Of a stretch of 9,747 bases of DNA, positions 4,860 to 9,747 are shown one piece after another (position 1 is the stretch's first letter; each line of letters begins with the position of its first letter). The notes under the pieces were generated by a model that did no database searches, was not told the DNA's origin, and saw only the letters and a list, made by a program, of their open reading frames with translations. The DNA is taken from contig DOYU01000002.1 of NCBI GenBank assembly GCA_003518365.1, positions 34,447-44,193 of the forward strand, in the 5' to 3' direction. Position numbers and translations under genes: made by a program. This DNA comes from Candidatus Magasanikiibacteriota bacterium (GTDB lineage: Bacteria > Patescibacteriota > Patescibacteriia > Magasanikbacterales > UBA922).

Positions 4860-6425
4860 TCAAAAAAGTGAACGTCCTGTCATTTCCTTTGGCTGTTTAA
4901 TATCCATCATCTTCAGAAGCGTTGGTGCTACATCGGCGAGCTTTCCTGTATGCATAGGTATACGCTGTTTTGACTTTTTTATCAAGATACAAGGTACTGG
5001 ATTCGCCGTATGCTGCGTCAATACACCGCCAGTTTTAAAATTGATCATTTGCTCAGCATTGCCATGATCTGCCGTAATGAGCACTTGTCCATCATGTTCG
5101 AGCGTCATATCTACTACCCGTTTTACTTGGGCATCTAGAAAACTCACTGCTTTTTTTGCTGCCGTAAAGTCGCCCGTGTGTCCTACCATGTCGGCATTCG
5201 GATAGTTGACTGCCACAAAATCATACGTACCAGCATCAATATATTCGACAATTCTGTCTGTCAGTTGTTTGGCATGCATCTCTGGCTGATCTGCGTAGGA
5301 ATATTTTTTGGGAGAGGTGATCAGTTCCCTCACCTCACCATTCATTGGTTCTGGATATCCACCATTGATAAAGTATGTCACATGCGCGTATTTTTCTGTC
5401 TCAGAAATATAGAGTTGCTTGCGCGCGCTTCCAATTACTTTGGCCAGACTATTTTCTACGTTTGGGCTTGGGAATGCAGTCAAAATAGAATCAAGATCCG
5501 GTCCAAAATCTGTCATGGCAACAAAACGGATATTTTTGGGATGATTCTTCCGCACAAATGCACCGGGATTCAGTTTGGAAAAGTCTTTTTGCACAAACGC
5601 CTTTGTAATCTGACGCGCGCGATCACTGCGAGCATTGAAAAAAAAGATCACATCATTGTCCTGTATCGTAGCAATTGGTTTTCCAGCTTTGGTGATCACC
5701 GTTGGGCAAATATACTCATCTGTCTCGCCACGGTTATACGCTTCGGCTATCGCTTCTTCTGCGCTTGGTGCAGTGCAATGTCCTTTTCCAAGCACCATGG
5801 TATTGTACGCAGCTTCTGTACGCTCCCACAATTTTGCTCTATCCATTGCATAAAATCTGCCTATAATCGTAGCAATGCGTTCGTCTCCCTTTATCTCGTC
5901 ACGCAGAAGCTTGAGAAATGTAAATGCAGAATGCGGTGGAGCATCTCGTCCATCTGTAAACAAATGCAAATACACCTTTGTTTGACCTTCATCGCGGAAA
6001 AATTTCAACAATGAATACAAATGATCAGGATGCGCGTGCGCGCTCTGCCCGTCGGTCATGAGTCCCATAACATGCACAGCGGTCTTATATTTTTTTGTAT
6101 GATGCAGGGCGTCTTTGAATGCTTGATTTTTGAAAAACGTTCCATCTGTGATGGCATCTGAAATACGTACAATATCTTGCTCGACCACTCGCCCAGCACC
6201 GATGTTGAAGTGTCCTGCTTCAGAATTTCCTTCTTGATTTGGGAAAAGTCCTACATCCTTGCCATGTGCAGCAAGCGTCGTAGAAGGATATTTTTCCATA
6301 TACGAAAAAATATTCGGAGCAGTTTTCTTTGTGATGGCATTGCCTGGCTCTGTTTCGTCAGCAAGACCAAACCCATCGAGGATCATAAGGACTGTAGGTG
6401 GATGTGTTGCTGGTATGTGGTTCAT
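4860..6425 (-). CDS. gpmI: 2,3-bisphosphoglycerate-independent phosphoglycerate mutase, paralog 2
   Basis: Same reaction and fold as the downstream copy, 521 aa, but well diverged from it (roughly half the residues match in the aligned motif blocks, by eye). The catalytic set is complete: D17, S68 (GNSEAGH), D412 and H416, D453 and H454, H472 (QHTANPVP). Substrate residues: H130, R160-D161 (TDGRD), R190, R196 (GRFYAMDR), R266 and R269, K345. The arginine loop reads NARSDRAR instead of the common NFRPDRAR, keeping the two arginines. The ATG at 6425 begins MNHIPATHPPTVLMILDGFG, a slightly longer N-terminus than usual. No Shine-Dalgarno is seen, and a dispersed repeat ends 10 nt upstream. It probably heads a two-gene gpmI-2/gpmI-1 unit from the promoter near 6536. 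It ends in TGA. Confidence 0.95.
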   Translation of the reverse strand: MNHIPATHPPTVLMILDGFGLADETEPGNAITKKTAPNIFSYMEKYPSTTLAAHGKDVGLFPNQEGNSEAGHFNIGAGRVVEQDIVRISDAITDGTFFKNQAFKDALHHTKKYKTAVHVMGLMTDGQSAHAHPDHLYSLLKFFRDEGQTKVYLHLFTDGRDAPPHSAFTFLKLLRDEIKGDERIATIIGRFYAMDRAKLWERTEAAYNTMVLGKGHCTAPSAEEAIAEAYNRGETDEYICPTVITKAGKPIATIQDNDVIFFFNARSDRARQITKAFVQKDFSKLNPGAFVRKNHPKNIRFVAMTDFGPDLDSILTAFPSPNVENSLAKVIGSARKQLYISETEKYAHVTYFINGGYPEPMNGEVRELITSPKKYSYADQPEMHAKQLTDRIVEYIDAGTYDFVAVNYPNADMVGHTGDFTAAKKAVSFLDAQVKRVVDMTLEHDGQVLITADHGNAEQMINFKTGGVLTQHTANPVPCILIKKSKQRIPMHTGKLADVAPTLLKMMDIKQPKEMTGRSLF

Positions 6426-6435
6426 AGTGAAGTAA

Positions 6436-6476
6436 TGTCATTCCGAGGAGGAACGACGAGGAATCTTTCGAAGGGG
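6436..6476. repeat. Dispersed palindromic repeat, copy D
   Basis: Begins TGTCATTCCGAGGAGGAACG and ends AATCTTTCGAAGGGG. Matches copy A at 1709-1745 in framework, with a few extra bases in the loop. ATTCC pairs with GGAAT. It lies inside the predicted leader of gpmI-2, just before the start codon, so any RNA fold would be near the ribosome entry site. Confidence 0.65.
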
Positions 6477-6535
6477 TATATTCTGTAATATATATGTACT
6501 TTTGTGGCGGATATATCGTCCACGATAGTTGCTCT

Positions 6536-6544
6536 AGTATAGCA
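6536..6544 (-). promoter_or_regulatory. Candidate extended -10 promoter of the gpmI pair
   Basis: On the minus strand TGC-TATACT is a TGn extended -10 matching TATAAT at 5 of 6 positions. No good -35 exists, as the upstream DNA is the T-rich tail of the hicB terminator. Transcription would start near 6529, giving a leader of about 104 nt that contains repeat copy D. Confidence 0.5.
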
Positions 6545-6557
6545 GAAAAAAGAGATG

Positions 6558-6586
6558 AAAAAAAGCAGTAAAACACTGCTTTTTTT
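6558..6586. terminator. Bidirectional terminator after hicAB
   Basis: AAAAAAAGCAGT pairs with ACTGCTTTTTTT (12 bp) around a five-base loop, with the A- and T-runs forming an intrinsic terminator on both strands. On the minus strand it follows the hicB stop at 6630 by 43 nt. The promoter of gpmI-2 begins directly after it, which separates the two units. Confidence 0.8.
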
Positions 6587-6629
6587 GTATGATTTTATGC
6601 ACGGCAAACACGGACGTATTCTCAGCAAT

Positions 6630-7043
6630 TTACGAAAATGTAATCTTCATATCTTTCCCCAACACTTCTGCAATCCGCTCAAGAGTTTTCACAGTTGGAT
6701 TGCACGTACGAGGATTCTCGAGACGTTGATATGCCTGATACGAAATACCAAGATGTTTTGCAACATCTTTCTGAGTCTGTTTCTTTCTCAATGCCCGGAG
6801 GGCAAATGAAAGTGCAATGTGTGGATATACACCAATACGATACATATACTTCCCTGTATATTGTTTTGGCTTTGGTATAGTGAATCCCCGTTCAAAATCT
6901 GATGCTAATACACCATTCAAAGCCTCTGCAGCATACTTCTTTGCATCTTCAAGAGTATCACCATGTGTGAATGCATTTGGGATATCTGGAAAGGTAACCA
7001 TATATCCATCATCATCTTTTTTTATCGATGCACAATATTGCAT
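6630..7043 (-). CDS. hicB: HicB antitoxin with C-terminal XRE-type DNA-binding domain
   Basis: Antitoxin of a type II HicAB pair: it binds and blocks the HicA mRNA interferase and represses its own operon. 137 aa from the ATG at 7043. The N-terminal HicB fold is seen at residues 1-50 (MQYCASIKKDDDGYMVTFPD, then FTHGDTLEDAKKYAAEALN). A helix-turn-helix of the Cro/C1 type spans about 80-128 (LRKKQTQKDVAKHLGISYQAYQRLE, TVKTLERIAEVLGK given in parts). The open frame reaches further upstream to 7145, but those residues overlap hicA and do not resemble HicB. hicA ends 4 nt before this start, so translation is probably coupled. A strong terminator follows. Confidence 0.9.
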   Translation of the reverse strand: MQYCASIKKDDDGYMVTFPDIPNAFTHGDTLEDAKKYAAEALNGVLASDFERGFTIPKPKQYTGKYMYRIGVYPHIALSFALRALRKKQTQKDVAKHLGISYQAYQRLENPRTCNPTVKTLERIAEVLGKDMKITFS

Positions 7044-7047
7044 ATGT

Positions 7048-7233
7048 CTATAATGTGATGCCAGCTTGTTTGAAAATTGCATGTAAGAGTCCCTTCGAAA
7101 TATCTTTGTTTGCATGAACAGGAACTGGGATAGAATGTGTTCCATCCTTCACTATAATATAGTGACTTCCGGACACACGTCCAACTTGCCATCCCTGTTG
7201 TTTTAATAATTTGATTACCTCCTTACCAGACAT
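7048..7233 (-). CDS. hicA: HicA toxin (mRNA interferase)
   Basis: Small dsRBD-like ribonuclease that cuts mRNA and stops growth unless held by HicB. 61 aa, a normal HicA length. It starts MSGKEVIKLLKQQGW, carries the conserved GSHY with catalytic H24, and ends with the typical IPVPVHANKDISKGLLHAI and KQAGITL blocks. The ATG at 7233 is chosen over upstream in-frame ATGs because it gives the family N-terminus and because the promoter -10 lies just upstream of it. Placed first in the operon, as is usual for hicAB. It looks intact, so the pair is probably functional. Confidence 0.93.
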   Translation of the reverse strand: MSGKEVIKLLKQQGWQVGRVSGSHYIIVKDGTHSIPVPVHANKDISKGLLHAIFKQAGITL

Positions 7234-7235
7234 AG

Positions 7236-7266
7236 GCAATATACAATATATATGTTGCATTGTCAA
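7236..7266 (-). promoter_or_regulatory. hicAB promoter with candidate operator
   Basis: On the minus strand TTGACA (7266-7261), a 17-nt spacer and TATATT (7243-7238) form a near-consensus promoter. Only 4 nt separate the -10 from the hicA ATG, so the message would be leaderless or start almost at the ATG. An imperfect palindrome at 7236-7258 (ends GCAATA and TGTTGC) covers the -10 and spacer and is a likely HicB operator. Confidence 0.7.
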
Positions 7267-7268
7267 TA

Positions 7269-7316
7269 CTACCCCAACGCTTCCTCTATCACCATCAAGC
7301 GATTATACTTTTTCAC
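7269..7316 (-). pseudogene. Relic of an enolase 3' end
   Basis: Translating the minus strand gives VKKYNRLMVIEEALG followed by TAG, which is the C-terminal end of a typical enolase. The intact eno ends IEKYNRLMAIEDELS. Over the last 44 bases the two copies share 32 by hand count, with synonymous changes at Arg and Leu codons, so it is not a fresh duplication. Upstream of the relic the frame has no enolase similarity and meets a stop at 7368-7370. The relic stop lies 2 nt from the hicA -35 box. Confidence 0.7.
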
Positions 7317-7318
7317 GA

Positions 7319-7382
7319 AAAATGGCGCGGCCATTTTGAGTGCCACGTGGACGACCGAAGGGAGTCTTTACGTGGCCACGTG
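7319..7382. repeat. Structured spacer between eno and its relic
   Basis: Holds the perfect inverted repeat AAAATGGC-GCG-GCCATTTT (7319-7337) and two CACGTGG/CCACGTG elements (7344-7350 and 7376-7382), which can pair in two ways with the GCCACG/CGTGGC arms. Between them CGACCGAAGGGAGTC resembles the CGAACGAAG-GAG core of the dispersed repeats. No coding potential is seen. It may act in ending eno transcription, but no T-run follows. Confidence 0.4.
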
Positions 7383-7419
7383 CAAGTATGGGATACGACA
7401 CCATCTCGTGACAGGCTAC

Positions 7420-8673
7420 TTACGACAATTCATCCTCTATAGCCATAAGTCTATTATACTTTTCAATTCTCTCCGAACGAGACATCGATCCGGTCTTGAT
7501 ATATTCTGCATTCACAGCAACGGCGAGGTCGGCGATGAACGTATCTGCTGTTTCGCCAGACCGGTGAGAAATTGATACTGCATAGTCATGCTTTCTTGCC
7601 AAGTAAATAGCATCAATAGTTTCAGAAAGCGTGCCTATTTGATTGAGCTTGATAAGCACTGCGTTCCCAACTTTACTGTCAATTCCTTTTTGAATCCGTT
7701 CGGTATTGGTGACAAATAAATCATCTCCCACCACGTGAACCTTCTTGCCAAGTTTTTTTGTGACAATCTTCCAATTGTCCCAATCATCTTCTGACAGTGG
7801 ATCTTCGATAGAAATAAATGGATATTTTCTAGTCCAGCCGTCCAGCGTACGGATCACTTTATCCGCGCTCCACCCCACATTTTGACTGAGCATGTAATAC
7901 TTTCCGTGCTTGTAAAACTCTGATGCCGCGACATCCATGGCAAGCATGACGTGTCGTCCAGGTTCAAACCCTGCCGTCTGAATTGCTTTCATGAGAAACT
8001 TCAGTGCTTGTTCGTTATCGGTAAATTCCGGTGCATAACCTCCTTCGTCGCCAACGCCAGTATTGAATTTTTTTTCTGACAACAACTGCCCGAGCGTGTG
8101 AAAAATTTGTGAACCCATGCGAACTCGTTCTCTAAACAATTTATGTTTTGGGACAATCATGAATTCTTGAATCGATAGACCATTGTTTGCATGGCGACCA
8201 CCATTGATCACATTCATCGTGGCAAGTGGCATGATCCATTTTTTTTCTGGGAGTCGATATGCTTTTCGAATATATGCATAAAGCGGTGTGTGTGTTGAAA
8301 GCGCTGCAGCACGACACGCAGCCAGCGACACCGCAAGCATCGCATTCGCGCCAAGATTCTTTTTTTGTGGGGTGCCATCCAGGGCAATCATGGCTTCATC
8401 CAGTGCACGCTGTTTTGTGGCGTCCACGCCTTTCAATTCTTTTGCAAGAATAGTATTGACATGCTTCACTGCTTTCAATACACCCTTTCCTCCATAGCGC
8501 GTTGCGCCGTCCCGAAGCTCCACTGCTTCGTGCGTGCCTGTCGATGCACCGCTTGGCACAGCAGCAACACCGACTGATCCGTCCGCAAGGGTGACGGTTG
8601 CTTCCACCGTTGGATTGCCTCGAGAATCGAGAATTTCGCGTGCAGAAATTTGTGCGATGCTTGTCTTTTTCAT
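7420..8673 (-). CDS. eno: Enolase (phosphopyruvate hydratase)
   Basis: Converts 2-phosphoglycerate to phosphoenolpyruvate in lower glycolysis; cytoplasmic, Mg-dependent. 417 aa, slightly shorter than the usual 420-435. N-terminal domain with AREILDSRGNPTVE and PSGASTGTHEAVELRD. Active-site residues: H161 (NGGRHANN), E210 (GVGDEGGYAP), metal ligands D247 (MDVAASEF), E290 (SIEDPL) and D317 (VGDDLF), K342 within LIKLNQIGTLSE, H370-R371-S372 (SHRSGETAD). The C-terminus IKTGSMSRSERIEKYNRLMAIEDELS is standard in kind (shown here only as recognisable family words). The ATG at 8673 gives MKKTSIAQISAREILDSRG, the normal start. No Shine-Dalgarno is seen. A terminator separates it from the SIMPL gene, and a diverged copy of its own 3' end lies about 100 nt downstream. 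Confidence 0.97.
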   Translation of the reverse strand: MKKTSIAQISAREILDSRGNPTVEATVTLADGSVGVAAVPSGASTGTHEAVELRDGATRYGGKGVLKAVKHVNTILAKELKGVDATKQRALDEAMIALDGTPQKKNLGANAMLAVSLAACRAAALSTHTPLYAYIRKAYRLPEKKWIMPLATMNVINGGRHANNGLSIQEFMIVPKHKLFRERVRMGSQIFHTLGQLLSEKKFNTGVGDEGGYAPEFTDNEQALKFLMKAIQTAGFEPGRHVMLAMDVAASEFYKHGKYYMLSQNVGWSADKVIRTLDGWTRKYPFISIEDPLSEDDWDNWKIVTKKLGKKVHVVGDDLFVTNTERIQKGIDSKVGNAVLIKLNQIGTLSETIDAIYLARKHDYAVSISHRSGETADTFIADLAVAVNAEYIKTGSMSRSERIEKYNRLMAIEDELS

Positions 8674-8699
8674 AATAAAGAAGATAAATACTATTCATC

Positions 8700-8705
8700 A
8701 GTATA
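8700..8705 (-). promoter_or_regulatory. Possible -10 box of eno
   Basis: TATACT on the minus strand matches TATAAT at 5 of 6 positions and lies directly after the T-run of the upstream terminator. A 17-nt spacer would place the -35 at TATACA inside the terminator stem (4 of 6 to TTGACA). The leader would be about 20 nt. Read-through from the SIMPL gene is the alternative. Confidence 0.35.
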
Positions 8706-8708
8706 TAA

Positions 8709-8740
8709 AAAAAGTCCCTCTGTGTATAGAGGGACTTTTT
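8709..8740. terminator. Bidirectional terminator after the SIMPL gene
   Basis: AAAAAGTCCCTCT pairs perfectly with AGAGGGACTTTTT (13 bp) around a six-base loop. On the minus strand the stem is followed by TTTTTTTATATAC, a classic intrinsic terminator placed 11 nt after the SIMPL stop. The + strand also ends in a short T-run. Confidence 0.85.
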
Positions 8741-8750
8741 AGGATGTTCG

Positions 8751-9644
8751 TTATCGAATTTCAAAGGTCACATGAACTGTCATTTCTACATCCATACTGC
8801 CGCTCTGGATATCTGGTGCTGATTCAGCGCCACCAAGCCCGTACACAGCTTTGTCATACCCAAAGGAATCATATCCACCACTTGTCTCATACTCACCATA
8901 TGAGACGATACTGACGATACGAACACCGAGCGACTGAGAAAGTGCGTTCGCTTTTTCATACACTTTTTTCAATGCTTCTGTGCGCGCTTCTTCAAGATAC
9001 ACGTCTCGTTCATCGATCGTGAATTGCAATCCACTAACATTGTTTGCTCCCACTTCTCCGGCGAGTGCGATGACGGCATTTGCTTTTTCAAGATCACGAA
9101 TTTTTACACTCACACTCTGGCTGACTTCATATCCTTCAAGAAGGCGCCCTTCTTCTGACGTGTAATTGTACTGCGGATAGATATTATAGTTTGTTGTTTG
9201 CATGTCTTCGCTTGCAATGCCAAGTTCTGCAAGTCGAGCTGTCAATTGATTCATCACTGTCGTGTTTGCTTCTTGCGCTCCGGCAACAGTCTCACCGGTA
9301 GACACCATGCCAATCGTCGTCATGGCGATATCTGGAGTCGCTGTCACTTTTGCCGTTCCGTCGAGTGTGATAGTGCGCTCTTGCCTATCTGCCTGCCCGA
9401 TATGATAATACTCTTCGATATTATTGCGGATCAGTGTCCCAACAAAGAAAATCACATACACAAGAAGAATCGCAAGCAACGTAAAGAAGATTTTCTGCGA
9501 AAATTCTCCACCATGAAACAAAGAGCGCATGTGTTGATGTGGTTTTTCTTGTGGTGGTTTTGGCGGCATTGTTGGAGTAGACATTGCGGCAGGCGGCGGA
9601 GAACTCATGGAAGAAGCCCTCGTTGTTTTTTTGCTGACAGGCAT
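8751..9644 (-). CDS. Membrane-anchored SIMPL (DUF541) domain protein
   Basis: 297 aa from the ATG at 9644. The N-terminal 1-50 is Pro/Ser/Met-rich and basic (SSPPPAAMSTPTMPPKPPQ is typical) and probably cytoplasmic. One membrane helix lies at about 52-71 (FFTLLAILLVYVIFFVGTL). The SIMPL domain follows from about 90 to 297: RTITLDGTAKVTATPDIA, then GYEVSQSVSVKIRDLEKA and EARTEALKKVYEKANALSQSLG, ending in VEMTVHVTFEIR. The domain would face outward. SIMPL proteins such as E. coli YggE are linked to the cell envelope and stress, but the molecular function is unknown. The frame continues upstream to a TTG at 9707, but those residues come from an AT-rich repeat, so ATG 9644 is preferred; ATGs at codons 13, 21 and 26 cannot be excluded. 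No Shine-Dalgarno is seen. A strong terminator follows. Confidence 0.88.
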   Translation of the reverse strand: MPVSKKTTRASSMSSPPPAAMSTPTMPPKPPQEKPHQHMRSLFHGGEFSQKIFFTLLAILLVYVIFFVGTLIRNNIEEYYHIGQADRQERTITLDGTAKVTATPDIAMTTIGMVSTGETVAGAQEANTTVMNQLTARLAELGIASEDMQTTNYNIYPQYNYTSEEGRLLEGYEVSQSVSVKIRDLEKANAVIALAGEVGANNVSGLQFTIDERDVYLEEARTEALKKVYEKANALSQSLGVRIVSIVSYGEYETSGGYDSFGYDKAVYGLGGAESAPDIQSGSMDVEMTVHVTFEIR

Positions 9645-9674
9645 ATGTAAAGAAATTAGGAAATTTGGAAAATT

Positions 9675-9718
9675 GAAATTAGAAATTTCTTTTTTATAGA
9701 AAGACAATTTCTAATTTC
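9675..9718. repeat. 13-bp inverted repeat upstream of the SIMPL gene
   Basis: GAAATTAGAAATT (9675-9687) and AATTTCTAATTTC (9706-9718) are perfectly complementary around an 18-nt centre. Related words (AAATTAGG, AAATTTGG, CAAATTTC) recur on both sides between 9650 and 9735. The stretch is very AT-rich with no gene. It may be an operator or leader stem, or simply low-complexity DNA; no clear -35/-10 pair was found. Confidence 0.5.
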
Positions 9719-9747
9719 TTGTTTCAAATTTCTACATGAAGTATACA

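Noticed and set aside
5178..6014. 278-codon + strand open frame
   Set aside because: Long and Cys/His-rich, but wholly antisense to gpmI-2; no domain is recognisable.
7044..7145. 34-codon N-terminal extension of hicB
   Set aside because: Lies inside hicA in another frame and lacks HicB similarity.
8396..8764. 122-codon minus-strand frame overlapping the eno start
   Set aside because: Frame-shifted reading of eno (contains scrambled eno sequence) that also runs through the terminator at 8709-8740.
9645..9707. TTG-initiated extension of the SIMPL protein
   Set aside because: Encoded by the AT-rich inverted repeat region and starts with a rare codon without a ribosome-binding site.

Overview
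The window looks like chromosomal sequence from an uncultured bacterium of the Candidate Phyla Radiation (Patescibacteria, Parcubacteria-like). This is an inference from several traits. The ValRS lacks the usual Cys pairs after its editing domain. Starts mostly lack a Shine-Dalgarno sequence, and some promoters sit almost on top of the start codon. A SIMPL-domain protein carries an added cytoplasmic tail, and lower-glycolysis genes are clustered. TGA works as a stop (gpmI-2 and the small membrane gene end in it), so the code is standard table 11.

Layout. 1-1094 (-): N-terminal two-fifths or so of valyl-tRNA synthetase, running off the left edge. 1095-1290: divergent promoter region with an 11-bp inverted repeat. 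1291-1608 (+): small two-helix-region membrane protein of unknown function. 1609-1804: no gene, but three hairpins, one copy of a dispersed repeat and a probable promoter/operator. 1805-2953 (+): DHH-family phosphoesterase with an altered first metal motif. 2954-3202: convergent intergenic region that is almost entirely a nested palindrome around a strong terminator. 3203-4780 and 4860-6425 (-): two tandem, intact but divergent cofactor-independent phosphoglycerate mutases separated by a 62-nt hairpin. 6426-6629: dispersed repeat, promoter and bidirectional terminator. 6630-7233 (-): hicAB toxin-antitoxin operon with a near-consensus promoter abutting the hicA start. 7234-7419: promoter, a 16-codon relic of an enolase 3' end, and a structured spacer. 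7420-8673 (-): enolase. 8709-8740: bidirectional terminator. 8751-9644 (-): membrane-anchored SIMPL protein. 9645-9747: AT-rich upstream sequence with a 13-bp inverted repeat. No gene-free stretch exceeds 300 bases.

How the genes fit together. Enolase and the two phosphoglycerate mutases carry out consecutive steps of lower glycolysis (3-PG to 2-PG to PEP). The hicAB pair sits between them. The enolase-like relic next to the hicA promoter suggests this junction was rearranged. valS, the DHH protein and the SIMPL protein have no evident pathway link to these genes.

No complete new defence or mobile system is visible. The less ordinary signals are the nested palindrome at 2966-3169, the enolase relic at 7269-7316, the tandem mutase paralogs, a cluster of AATGTAC half-sites before the DHH gene, and a repeat family whose copies appear to keep a stem while changing its sequence.
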